The notes beneath the pieces were generated by a model. It searched no databases, had not been told where the DNA came from, and saw nothing but the letters and a program-made list of their open reading frames with translations. A stretch of DNA of 64,000 bases, taken from assembly GCA_025093555.1 (NCBI GenBank), contig JAIWNF010000036.1, positions 124,001 through 188,000 of the forward strand. The letters are read 5' to 3'. The stretch is from Circinella umbellata (Eukaryota; Mucoromycota; Mucoromycetes; Mucorales; Lichtheimiaceae). Made by a program: the position numbers and the translations under genes. Position 1 is the first letter of the stretch, and every line of letters begins with the position of its first letter. Shown piece after piece: positions 1 to 11,327 of this stretch.

Positions 1-457
1 TTTGTCGATGACGTTGATATTTTTGATGTAAAACTTGTAATTCGGGTAACCTTTTTAAATCTTCTTTTAATTGAGTTTTACTTTTAGGTTGAATTAATTG
101 TTCTGGTTTTCGAAAATCAAATACGTCTTCTTGTTCATTATTTACTTTTTGTAATGCTGGAGTATTACTGGTAGTCTTATTACTGTCATTCTTTGTTGTT
201 GTGGTTGTTGTTGTTGTTGATTGTTGTTTTTGAGCAGCTAAACTATCAATTAAAGTACCCGTTGCATTCTTAGTTTGTTGTTGTGGTTGTTGTTGTTGTA
301 TTTGTTGTTCTGGAACAGAAGGTGTTTTAATAACAGGTGGTGATGAAGGAATGGGTATATTATTAGTAATATATCGAGATTTCTTATCCTTTTCAATTTG
401 AAAATCAACAGTATATGGTAAAAATAAAGAAGCGCATAAAACACGTCCGTCAGTCAT
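1..457 (-). CDS. Trehalose-6-phosphate synthase family protein (TSL1/TPS3-like), N-terminal part, cut by window edge
   Basis: The reading frame starts at the ATG at 457-455 and stays open for 152 codons to the window edge. The N-terminus reads MTDGRVLCASLFLPYTVDFQ. The ASLFLPYT block matches the start of the fungal trehalose synthase regulatory subunits TSL1 and TPS3 (known family trait). It is followed by a low-complexity Q/T-rich segment (Q runs, then a run of eight T), and then a charged stretch (DFRKPEQLIQPKSKTQLKED). In this family such a disordered linker precedes the glycosyltransferase-20 and phosphatase-like domains, which would lie outside the window. Members act in the cytosol on UDP-glucose and glucose-6-phosphate to make trehalose, or regulate that complex. 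Whether this is a catalytic or a regulatory subunit cannot be decided from this part. The N-terminal motif match is good; the rest is inference. Confidence 0.7.
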   Translation of the reverse strand, partial: MTDGRVLCASLFLPYTVDFQIEKDKKSRYITNNIPIPSSPPVIKTPSVPEQQIQQQQPQQQTKNATGTLIDSLAAQKQQSTTTTTTTTKNDSNKTTSNTPALQKVNNEQEDVFDFRKPEQLIQPKSKTQLKEDLKRLPELQVLHQKYQRHRQ

Positions 458-1246
458 TTGTTTTATTTTTGGTTTAAGAAAATAAAGAAAGAGAAAAGAA
501 AAAGAAAAGAAAGAAAGAAAAGGGGGGGGAGTAAAATAAAAGTTCTTTTTGGGGTATTGGGATATAAAATGGAAGAGGACAGAAATCAAAGAGTTCCGAA
601 GATTCCGATAGTTTCTCTTTTTTTTTTTTCATGTACCTGAAAAAAAAAACAACCAACAGATAAAGTACCCTTTCTTTGTTTTTATAATAAAAATAACTAT
701 AAATATTATTTTAATACAATGTTGGTTTTTCATTTCATAACAAAAAAGTTATATTAAAAAAAATAAAAAGAATAAAGAAGAACCTTTTTTTTCTGTTCAA
801 GTTCTCATAATATTTTTGCCGGTAATGTAAATTTGTTTCCGTTGATTACCGGGTTATCCTTTTAATTTTATTAAGAAAAAACTTTCCGAGATTATGTTCA
901 TGGTTACTAATAATAATAAAGAAGAATAACATATCTTTTAGTGTCTGTGCACTGCATCATATGTATAATAATAGATACATTGTAATATAAAGATATTATA
1001 ATATGATTTTTTCCCCTTGATTTCTAAAGTGTCTATCATACATCTGAATCAAATAATTAGAACAAGTTTCTTTCATGTTAGCAACAATAAAGGATTATTA
1101 ATAGCAAAAAAAAGATACCAAAAATGGATATACTTTGAAAAAAAGAGATCAATCAACTCCTCTCTACAATAAATTTTTTTTTTTATCCCTTTTTTTTTTT
1201 TTAAGGAACTTTGACAGTTTCAAAACCATTATTCAATTCAGGCTAA
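458..1246. other. Intergenic region between divergent genes, with A/G and T homopolymer tracts
   Basis: This is the shared upstream region of the trehalose synthase-like gene (-) and the W-rich protein gene (+). It holds a purine tract of A/G repeats ending in a run of eight G (about 522-529), many A and T runs, and no convincing coding sequence. Promoter elements for both genes should lie here, but I cannot name a specific site with confidence. Confidence 0.5.
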
Positions 1247-4200
1247 ATGACTGGTAAAAAAAAAACCTTTTTTCTTCATTATATATAAATACATTTCATT
1301 TAAAATAAAAATTAAACAATAAAAAGAATCTCAATTTATTTTTTATTATATTTATATTTATATATAGATAAATTGGGTAGTAGTAGTAGTAGAAAGAATA
1401 AAGCATGGAATTCGGATTTCTGGCTTGAAGAATTATCAAAGTTATCTGATGGTCATGCTTTGAAATCAGAGTGTTGGAATACTTCTTCTACTATAATTGA
1501 AAACAACCAAGAAAAATATAACGTCAAAAACGAATGGGATTCAGAGAATGACCAAGAAGAAACTCAAAAAGAAAAACACAAAGAAAAAGAAACAGTGAAT
1601 TTGGATAATATTCAAATTGATTGGTCTCTTTCTGACGACGACCAAGAAGAAAATAGGAATGATATTAATAAAAAGGTATCATCATCATCACCAAAACAAC
1701 AACAACAACAACAACAACAGGAAAAAGAAGATTTACGTGTTTCTGCAATAGTAGATAAAGAAAAAAAAAGATCAGTCGATATTTTATCTTCAACATCACA
1801 AGAAAAAAAATCAAATGGATGGTCTTCATCAAATTCAACATCCCTAGTAGATATTGAACCTATATCAATGAAACTTGCACCTGTATTGACTCCAACACCT
1901 ATTATTTCAAAAAAGTACATCTCTTCAACAACAGCAACAACACCTAAAACGTCTCAAATCTTTTTGATTGATAATGAAAATGATATTATTCCTCAATCAT
2001 CTATTCAATTATCGAATAAACAATTTAGTGGATCTTTGGATTTCTCACTATTGGACTCAGGAGATGATGGTACAGATGAGGATGATATTGACAAAAGTAA
2101 CCAAGAAGAAGAATATCAGAAAGAGGAAAAAAAAGTACTCAATTTACAACAACCGTCTACTTCTATTCAAGATGAGAATATAGGATTTCAAAATAATTCT
2201 GAAACAACTGTACAATCAACAATAACTCAAATAATTTCAACGAATCAAACAAAAGAAACACATACATCATCATCGGAAAAAGAACAAGACACAACAGAAA
2301 TCAAACCATCAGTGATCCAAAATTCGATCGTCCACAATGATGACACAAGCTCACTAATTTTGCCTGTGGAGGAATCAAACGTTGAAGAAGAACATAATCA
2401 ATCATTGACATTGAAAGATGATTTGACAACAACACAATCAACATCTGATCCAAGCACAACAGTCGCTGAAATAAAAAAAGGGCATCCATCGATCATACCA
2501 AATCAATCATTAAGACCATCATCGCCATTGTCATCCTCTTCATCATCAACAACAGCATGTATGTATGATTCAGCAGATGAAGGTCGTACAGAACCAATGT
2601 CACCTACGAAATTGGACTTATCAGGAAAAGAAGAAAACGATGTTTCTATAAAACAATCACCCGCTGATAAATCAACACTGTTAGAACAAGAAGAGAAGGA
2701 AGAATTTGTTCAACAAGTGGAAAAAGATACAATCACAAAACATTCAGATGAGGATGAGCAAGAAAAGCCAAATGAAAAAGAACAAATGAAGACGGTTCCA
2801 AATTCAACAGTGTCAACTACATCATCTGATGGGGATCAAGAAAACCATTTAGTTCATGAACAGAGGGAAATATTGGTAAACACCGATTCTTTAGTATTGA
2901 CGGATCAGGAGAAATTCAACGAGGATAAAAGTAAGCCAGAATCCTTAGTCAATGAAAACAAATCATCATTGTCACCATCCATAGAGAAATCATCTCTATC
3001 GATTTGGGCACAATCAGTAGAAAAGACGGAGAAGAGATCAGTTCATATGACAATCGCACCATTATCACCAGTATCATCCGCTCAATCTAGTCCAAAAATA
3101 AAAGATCAAGAATCAGAATCAGTATCTTCCATTTGGGCACAACCTACAGAAACAGCTAAAAAAGAAAAAGAAGGATCCGATGGTGTGATATCGACAGTGT
3201 CATCCGAGACATTGACTCCAAAGGTTGAAGAAGAAGGAACGAAATTTTCCATGTGGGCACCACCAAAAAAAAAAGTCGATAAGAGATTAGTTGTTACAAT
3301 GTCATCGACTCCATCCAGTCCAAAAATTGAACAACAAACTCCAGTAATCGAAAAATCTACATCAGAAGGAACACCAGAACAAGATCAAAAACAAGCATCT
3401 ATGTCATCTACAACATCTTCACTTGGAAATGGTTCGGTGGATAATCCAATAAGTCAACAAGACGAAACAGAGTTATTACATGGCGCTGTAGATAGTAAAA
3501 TAGAAAACCAAGATAAAGGATCATCTTGTTCTTCATATTCATCGAATACTCAACCAATAGGTACTTCAGGATTCATTTGGAGTCCAGTAAAACAAATGAC
3601 AATAAATATGTCAAAACAACAAGATGAAGAAAAGAAAAAACCAGTATCTTCTTCCACGCAACAATCGACTACAAGTACATCATTTATCTGGAGTCCAGCA
3701 CTGCCAACAAAACGTATTACTATACAAAAAGAAGACCAATCACTTTTATCTTCTACACAGAAACAAGACGACAGTGAGACTCCATCTACTAATTGGAGTT
3801 CAACAATATCACCGACTGTAAAAGATCAACCAACATCTTTGTCTCCTTCTGTACAACAACATAACAGTACTGTAAATGATTCTATTTGGAATCCAGCACC
3901 ACCAGCAAAAAGTATCACTATACGAGAAGAACAAAAACCTTTATCCCCTTCCAAAGAACAAAAACAAACTACTCTAATGTATTCACCTACAAGTTGGAGT
4001 CCAGCACCATCATCATCAGATATACAACAATATCAAGTTCAAGCATCTTCTACACAACCAAAAATGTCTAGTACAAATGATTCTATCTGGAATCCAGCAT
4101 TACCAGCAAAAAGTATCACTATACGAGAAGAACAAAAACCTTTATCTCCTTCCAAAGAACAAAAACAAACACCTATAATGAATTCATCGACAAGTTGGAG

Positions 4201-6397
4201 TCCAGCACCATTACCAGACATACAACAGGATCAAGTTCAGACGTCTTCTACACAACCAAAAGTTTCTAGTACCAATGATTCTATCTGGAATCCAGCACAA
4301 CCAGCAAAAAGTATCACTATACGAGAAGAGAAAAAAACTTTATCTTCTTCTAAAGAACAAAAACAAACACCTATAATGTATTCATCGACAAGTTGGAGTC
4401 CAGCACCATTACCAGACATACAACAGGATCAAGCTCAAACGTCCTCTACACAACCAAAAGTGTCTAGTACAAATGATTCTATCTGGAATCCAGCACCACC
4501 AGCAAAAAGTATTACTATACGAGAAGAACAAAAACAAACACCTGTAATGAATTCATCGACAAGTTGGAGTCCAGCACCATTACCAGACATACAACAGGAT
4601 CAAGCTCAAACGTCTTCTACACAACCAAAAGTGTCTAGTACAAATGATTCTATCTGGAATCCAGCACCACCAGCAAAAAGTATTACTATACGAGAAGAAA
4701 CAAAAAATCCCGTGTCTTTTGCACAACAAGCGACTTCGTTTGAATTTTCTTGGGATTCATCAGAAACAGCAAAGACTACTTCCAACGTGGGACAACAAGA
4801 ACAAAGTAATCCAATGGCATCAACATCAGCCACAGCAGTGAGCACTACGACAAAAAAACGAGAACGACAACAAAATATTGCCACCGACTGGTCATCATCA
4901 GCTGCATCTATTTGGAATTCAAAAACACCAGAAACTACTACTACTACTGCTACACCATGGTCTTCTTCTGCATCCACTTTTAATCAAAACAATATCACTA
5001 CAGAAAAACCATTCACTTTTGATTATCAATTGAATAAAACGCAAGAAGAGGATAGTGATGAGGAGGAGGAGGACGATGACGAGGAAGAATCGGATGATGA
5101 TGACTCTGATTCTGATGACGACGACGACGAGGAAGATTATGAAACTGGATCAGAATACAATTCAGATTCAGATGATGATTCAGTAGAACAGATTACTATC
5201 AATTTAGCATCATTAGTACAAGCGAAAAAAGAAGAACAAAAGAGAAAAGAACCTCCAGTGATTCGTTGTACATTGGCAGATCTTATTTTGGGAATGAAAA
5301 GTGAAAAAATTCGCAATATATTGGATGAACTGAGTGGAAAAACATCTTTTTCAAATGTACCATTATCATCAATAACATCAGGATCAGAAGCAACACAGGA
5401 AGAACAACCGCAGCCGCAGCCACAGCAAGAACAAAAAGAAAATAATATTCAAACTCCATCATCCGTATCATCAACAGCATCTACTTTGTTGTCAAGTGCA
5501 CCGTCATCATCCGTTGTCGAAACAGAGAATTATACCCATCAACAACAAGAAGAAGAAGAAGATAAAAAAGAATCAACATTATCATCACTTAATGTTGAAA
5601 CCAAAATAAAAATGCTGGAAAAGGCTAGACAATTTGATAATAATTTGAAATTAAATGCATTTGCACCTACTTTTACACTACCTTCTCTTGTCCCTAAGAC
5701 AGTAACTAGAACGACAACGACGACAACCACAACAACAACGACAACAACATTATCTAATATCGATGGTAAACAACAAAGCGTTGGTGAAGAAGGAAATGTA
5801 GAAGATGAACAAGTATTTAATTATGTACCTGAGCAACAATACCAACAAAATCAATCTATATCCACTGTGCCATCAAATTATAATCAACATTTAACACCAA
5901 AACAACAAGCTGACTTATTCTCAGCACCAAAATATTTTGAATCTGTTGAGCAACCGCGACAACAAAGCCAATATACTTCTTCAAACACCATTCAACATTA
6001 TCCAAGAACAGTTATTCCTTCTGTTTTATCGACCCCAGAAGCATTATCACAACATCCATCTTTAGCAACACGAATTCTATTGGATAATAAAATGATGATG
6101 AAAAGTACAACTTCTATTATTCAAGGTATTCCCAATAATAACTATTATCATTCTTTCCCTTCTACTCATCTTGCTGCAAATCATCACATGACTTACAATA
6201 ACGGCGATACACATTATTTTAATACTTCTGAATCACCATCATTAGTAACAGCAAATAATGAGAATGGAACACCTTTATTAAAAACACCAACACCAACCAA
6301 AATTAAAATTTCTGCTCCTGATTCTTCTAAAAGTAACACTATTGATAAGTTTAATATAAGTGCTCCTACATTTAATCCATCCAATTCCAAACCATAA
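1247..6397 (+). CDS. Very long disordered W-rich repeat protein with two PAM2-like motifs (candidate PABP-binding, GW182-like mRNA regulator)
   Basis: About 1678 aa. The long open frame from 1368 has no ATG near its start. I infer a tiny first coding exon at 1247-1253 (ATG ACT G), a 114-base GT-AG intron (1254-1367), then the main exon; the phases agree and give MTDKLGSSSS at the N-terminus. The protein is S/T/Q/E-rich and almost surely disordered. It carries about 25 tryptophans in small-residue contexts (AWNS, DWSL, GWSS, SIWAQ, MWAPP, SIWNPA, TSWSPAP). Five tandem units beginning SIWNPA lie at 3.88-4.70 kb, and an acidic D/E block at 5.04-5.16 kb. Two PAM2-like motifs are visible: LNAFAPTFTLP (L1431, nt 5651-5683) and FNISAPTFNP (F1664, nt 6350-6379, ten residues from the C-terminus). 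PAM2 binds the MLLE domain of poly(A)-binding protein; W-motifs plus PAM2 is the layout of animal GW182/TNRC6. The function is inferred from layout, not homology. A U. maydis Upa2-like PABP scaffold is the main alternative. Confidence 0.6.
3880..4700 (+). repeat. In-frame tandem repeat, about 66 codons (198 bp), five SIWNPA-led copies
   Basis: Copies begin at the SIWNPA codons near 3880, 4078, 4276, 4474 and 4645. Each full unit has the order SIWNPAxPAKSITIREE, K/E/Q linker, SxTSWSPAP, DIQQDQ, SSTQPK, SSTND. The spacing is 198 bases for the first three intervals and about 171 for the fourth. That copy lacks nine codons of the linker, so the frame is kept. The last copy is only the SIWNPA half. 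Copies are nearly identical at the base level, which points to recent expansion or gene conversion. Confidence 0.85.
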
Positions 6398-6405
6398 CAA
6401 GTACT

Positions 6406-6414
6406 CCCCCCCCC
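6406..6414. repeat. Poly-C run just after the W-rich gene stop codon
   Basis: A run of nine C lies within 20 bases downstream of the stop codon, in the likely 3' untranslated region. It is one of several 8-10 base G/C runs that stand out in this AT-rich sequence. Confidence 0.6.
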
Positions 6415-6646
6415 TTATTTTCTCTCTTTCATTGTAAGAAAAATAAAATAAAGAGCCAACTCTATAATATATTTACTGTAATCATAGCAAACCATATATA
6501 ATCGATAACCACTACTTTTCAAATTAAAGGCAAAAAAACTCAGCAAGGGGATTTTCGAAACAAAAAAAGTCATGCGGAAAATCATTAGACGCATTATTAT
6601 TATTTTATAAAACAGCTCCTCTTTCTTTTCAATTGATTGAAAAATA

Positions 6647-7558
6647 ATGGAAACTATACAATCATTTGCACAACAAACAAATCTTGCTACTTTAATAGGT
6701 CTTCATCTGGTAAGAAAGGAAAAAAATAAAATAAAATGTTATAAAAGGCAACAATTAAGTTTTGTAACTTTTATTTTATTTTTTGATCCCCCCCCCCCAA
6801 ATAGGGTTTATCATTATTTGGTAGTATAGCCACTTGTCCAATTTATAATTTACCAATCTACTTTTTCGGTATTTGGGCATATAACTATCATGACTCTAAT
6901 GCACCCCTTAAAACAGTAAGTTGGAACTAGTTCTTGAGGTTGGAGAAAGGTCATGGAAAGGAAAACATTGGTTTCATCAAATAATTTAAGAAATGGAGAA
7001 TTAATATATATATATACGTTTTAGTTTACTGGTGTGCTTGCACTAAGTATAATTCTTGATGTTCTTTGGTTCATTTTACATGGTGGAGGACGCCATGAAG
7101 AAAGTGGATTTGTATTTTGTATGGTGTAAGTAATTTTATTCTTTTTCTTAAAACATATCAAACATTACATGTAAAAAACCAAGCTAATAATAAATATATA
7201 TTTGATTGGGGGGTTGTTGTTCATGGATGGGATGATATGATAATAGAATGAATATTATTAGTTTAATTGGCAAGGTAAAGTATTCTAATTAAAAAGAGAA
7301 ACTTTGATAGAAAAGGAAAACTAATTATATTTTTGATAATGAAATAGCCTATTACTGTATTTGCTGCTATTAATACGATTCAAAGTCGTGGTGATTCTTT
7401 CCAAGTTGGAGGTAATTATTATTTATTAATTAAAAGACGAAGAAAGAGTTAAAATGGATATTCTTTATTATTATTATATAGGATGGTCTGAAGCACCAGG
7501 TGCATTCCCAGGTGCTTATCAAACAGTTCGGGATGGAAATAATGATGAATTTGCATAA
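6647..7558 (+). CDS. AGTRAP-like small multi-pass membrane protein
   Basis: Six exons are deduced from GT-AG sites and phase: 6647-6709, 6805-6915, 7025-7125, 7247-7274, 7348-7411 and 7482-7558 (147 aa). The protein starts METIQSFAQQTNLATLIGLH. It has hydrophobic segments around LFGSIATCPIYNLPIYFFGI, TGVLALSIILDVLWFILHGG and MNIISLIGKPITVFAAI, and ends GGWSEAPGAFPGAYQTVRDG... A short N-terminal helix, an FGIWA motif, and a LDxxxFxLH segment followed by another membrane helix resemble animal AGTRAP (type-1 angiotensin II receptor-associated protein), which sits in endomembranes. The role in a fungus is unknown. Intron 1 has a run of ten C next to its 3' splice site. The exon model is self-consistent; the family call is from memory of the AGTRAP pattern. 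Confidence 0.65.
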
Positions 7559-8229
7559 ATTGTCATCATATCAAACTTTTTATATTACATATCTTTCTAC
7601 GCTTATAAAAAAAACCCTCAAATTATTCCTCCTTGTTGTTGTATTTAATACGTTCTAAAGTCATCAATCTTATATAAATATTAAACTACGGACACGAAAA
7701 AAAAAAAGAAGAAGCGAGGAGGTAGAACTTATTATAGTTATTGTAACAACTTTTTTTTTCCCTTTTTTGCTAACAGCTTAATTTACAGTATAGGTAGTTA
7801 ATTTTTACGTAAGAAGGATGTTAGAAACCATTTTAAATTGAAGAGATAATATTTAAATAACACCTTATGCTCTTCGTACATGACATATATATCTGTAGTA
7901 CGTAAAAAAAAAATCTCTATTTCAACAACTCTCTTCCTTCAGCTCTTATATATTAAAAATGGCATATATACTTAAGGTTGTAATGACAACACTGCATATA
8001 TACCTCGTGTAACATAGTAGCCGAAATCTCCAAATGCACAATCACGTATAATAGCGTGCATCGATACTTTCTTCAAATTTTCCAGTGCAAAGAAATTTAT
8101 TTAAAAACCTATCATATATACTACTTACCACTGGACATTTTGTGGATAACAAGAGTGATCCGTGAACTTTCAATAAAAAAAAAAGATTTTGACTTAATAT
8201 GTACATGCCTGAGTTACGTGCTGCATGAT
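7559..8229. other. Intergenic, no gene seen
   Basis: AT-rich sequence with A and T runs and several in-frame stops on all frames. Small open frames (for example 8042-8242 minus) lack recognisable protein features. Confidence 0.5.
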
Positions 8230-9070
8230 TACCATGTTTCATCCCCTTTTATTATACAAAAACTCAATATGCTTCCAAAGGAAAAAGGGTCCTGGGAGAC
8301 CAAAAGGAACTGATAAATCACTTATCCATCATGCAGAACGTAAAAAGTAGAACGAGTGACTTCAACCAACTTGACATACAAAGCATGTTTCAGCATCGGG
8401 TTAACCAACCTACTGCAACAATCTTTCTCTGTAAATTTACAGATTCAAAATGAATTGGAATCTTTTAACACAATACTCTATCCAACAATTAAAAACTAAA
8501 GGACGCGTCATGTTACTATATGTTGAAAAACTAATTATACTCAGTAACCTCATGGAAGATACCAACAAAACAAACATCCACAGCATTATTCGACTTGCAC
8601 TGTTGCCCGATAGTGATAATGTATCTGAATATGAGCCACTTGCTATGAGGAAAACGCCAAAGGAATAAGAACAGATCTTGGGTGTAATACAAGATTATTT
8701 TCTTGGTCTTCAAAAATGCTTTACGAAGCAAGGTATACCAGAGACGGTCACTTTTGCATATATCTCAAAGATCCATTTTTATACAAACCACGAGTTTTTA
8801 TTTGGTTTCCTCATATGCTGTCTAAAATCTTATAACGCTTGGTAGTGTTTGCAGAAGTCAGGGAGTGATTAAGAATAGAAGAATGACTACAAAAAAGATC
8901 TGCGAAGCAGTATTGAATCATACTTTTACGAAAGGATGATGAGATATGTCTTGGCATATGGGGTGCAGCACAACTTCATGAGTTATGCAGCTCTGGATAC
9001 GTGGGTGTCATTGGAACAAGTGTTTCTAAACCAATTTCTCCAAGTAACACTTTAGTATTTTATAATATAT
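8230..9070 (+). pseudogene. Degenerate coding remnant with an AT-hook-like stretch
   Basis: Pieces of protein-like sequence appear in shifting frames. RKKGPGRPKGTDKS (about 8280-8320) contains the AT-hook core GRPKG. Further on, SKMLYEARYTRDGHFCIYL and FLYKPRVFIWFPHML (about 8705-8830) read like a once-coding domain, and DEICLGIWGAAQLHELCSSG (about 8938-8995) follows in another frame. Stops and frame changes separate the pieces. It may be the 5' part of the decayed RTC4-like locus downstream or an old transposon gene; I do not recognise the family. Confidence 0.35.
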
Positions 9071-9159
9071 GTAGCAATTTATCTAAAGAACTATTACTTA
9101 CACTATAGTAAAATACCTTCAGAACAAGCTATATTCTATAATTCAAGGGGGGAAGACTG

Positions 9160-11327
9160 AGCCAGCTATTCTGATTCATGGATTGGATCAGAATATCTAC
9201 TATATGATATACCTGCTGGACAGCCATTACAAAATAACTACTATAATTCGTTTAATGAGGCAAAAAGAAGATCAAAGGTAAAAAAAAAAAATAGAACATG
9301 CTTATAATCTAAAGAATAGCCTGAATTAATATTCAATGTAGTGTCCAATAGGCAGCTGAAGAATAGCTGAGAGAAATTGTACCAGATAGTCAAGGTAACG
9401 GCCGAAAAAAACATATAGATAGATTAACGAACGCAAACAAATAATTGAGCGAATATCAATAACTTCTTTATATTTCTTAAACAAACTAACAAGCTTTTTG
9501 TCTTAATAAAAACAGGGAATGAAATGGAAGAAAACGATGTCTATGAGATGAACGGTAATAATGATGAACGATTGCTTGGATGTAAACATAATGATACTAA
9601 ATATTAAATTTCTTGTGTTGCTATGATACAGGCGAAAAAATTAAATGCATCCGTTGCATAAAAGAGTATAAAAAAATTGTGTGCGCAAGTACTATAAAAG
9701 AGTTCACAATAGTGATTTGGTCCTCAAGAAAAAAGGGAGGCCCGCAAAGAAAGTGGAGGATCATACAAGAAAAAACGCTCGAATCAAGAAGAGCAGGTAT
9801 CATGCTATGAGATGGTTTATGGGAGCTTCGACCAAAGAGATTACCATATGGAAATCATGAGAACTCGGATGCTAGGAGCTATTACAAGATTAAAACAAAC
9901 AATCAATAGTCAGGAATTGAGATTCTGCATTGATGGGTGTTTTATTTTGATGACAATGAACATCGAATTTATTGAATGAGTCCATTCGTTCTTTTCAAAA
10001 CGAGCAACTTCCGAAAGGATATGGCTATTCCAAGGAACATCAAAACGAATATAATCAATGTATAATTTTACTATGTGATGGTGCAATACCCGAGATAATA
10101 TACTTCGTTTCATGGAAGCCACTTTCAGACAATCAAAACAAAAAAGATTTCTAGGGATGATTTTGCCTGCTGTTTCGCCCAGATCAGTGGCGATATGGGA
10201 ATCTCGCGGTAGGGATCCAAAACGTTACAAAGCCGCATGAAATTTATATCCATAGAAAAAAGTACCCCATAGTTCAAAACACTAATGGAACTGGAGAAAA
10301 CCCAATGATCGTAGAAGGTAATGGTGGGAAACCACAAATCAAAAAAGATAAATTACAAGAACTAAATGAATTGCTTGAAGCAGCCGAGAGCATTGAACTA
10401 GAACCAGAAGGTATATTTTAATCAATATTAGAGCAAGAAAACAACCAAAAAATTAATTATTTTGAAAAAATATTCTAATTTATAATGATTTGCTGTAAAT
10501 CTCAATAGCTATAAATGCATGCCCATATTGTGGAACATCACTTGGTGACCCTATACCGAACTCCATTAAAAAGATGTATGGTCAATACATTCTGAAGAAC
10601 GAGCAATTCAAAGAAAGGCATCGAAAGGATAGGTGGGAGGAAGTTAAACAAGGTACTACTTCTCGTCGAGCACTTCGTGAAAGAACTCCTGAACGAAAAG
10701 TGGCTTTTGAAGAACAACTAGAGTTTTGCCCGTTTTCATAAGATTGAACTCATATATAAACAAGAAGGTATCAAAAAAGGTTATCCTACCGAGATAAACT
10801 TTAAGTCACTGCCTGGTCGAATCCTATCACATCTCGACCAATTGGTTAAAATTGTCAAGAGCTTATTGGATAGTTCGTTTCGTGTGCATGGAGAAGAATT
10901 TGTGAAAAAAAATCAAAGAGTCATAAAAAGATCTTTATTTGCAAGAATGTCTCGTGTGGAGTTTTATACGGTATGATATTATTAACTGTTTGCTATCTTT
11001 CCTGATTTAGGGATATAAATATACTAATAGTATACTACCTGTCTAATATTATAGAGTGGATATTATGGCGTAAGAGGGAAAGCGATCATAGTAAGTGTTT
11101 TACAACATGAGTTGCTCCATAGATCAAGGATTACAAGAAGCAATACACACCCATTGGATGGATTAACATTTATCCAGACTATCCTTGTACCGGAGTGCAG
11201 CATTCTTTTAATACAAGAAGATTTAAGCATTTCATCATATAAGGATGCATTCAACATTTTGATGAGCAGCCATGAATATGCTTTACACGTCTATCCGAAT
11301 CCTGTAGAAGAAGACTATAATGATTGA
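9160..11327 (+). pseudogene. RTC4-like domain gene with AT-hook, broken by stops and frameshifts
   Basis: The 3' half is the recognisable part. Around 10507-10980 it reads INACPYCGTSLGDPIPNSIK, then EEQLEFCPF and, after a one-base shift in TTTT (about 10735), FHKIELIYKQEGIKKGYPTE and INFKSLPGRILSHLDQL. The exon after the intron ending near 11053 gives SGYYGVRGKAIIVSVL, GLTFIQTILVPECSILLIQE and DLSISSYKDAFNILMSS, and stops at 11325-11327. The pattern CPYC, FCxxHK, YPxxIxFxxLPxRI, GYYGxRG, xxVPExxxxLIxED is that of the fungal RTC4-like domain, named from yeast 'restriction of telomere capping 4'. Upstream exons are damaged: a TAG within AAEE*LREIVPDSQ (about 9355-9395), an AT-hook LKKKGRPAKKVE (about 9720-9755) followed by a frame change, and more shifts to 10400. 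The 3' exons are far better preserved than the 5' ones. Confidence 0.6.

Noticed and set aside
250..444. Minus-strand frame MFYALLYFYH...
   Set aside because: It is a shifted-frame shadow of the trehalose synthase-like exon, whose own frame gives the conserved ASLFLPYT start.
4039..4977. Three minus-strand frames with similar sequences (MSGNGAGLQLVDE... and relatives)
   Set aside because: They are antisense shadows of the tandem W-motif repeat in the plus-strand gene; their mutual similarity comes from that repeat.
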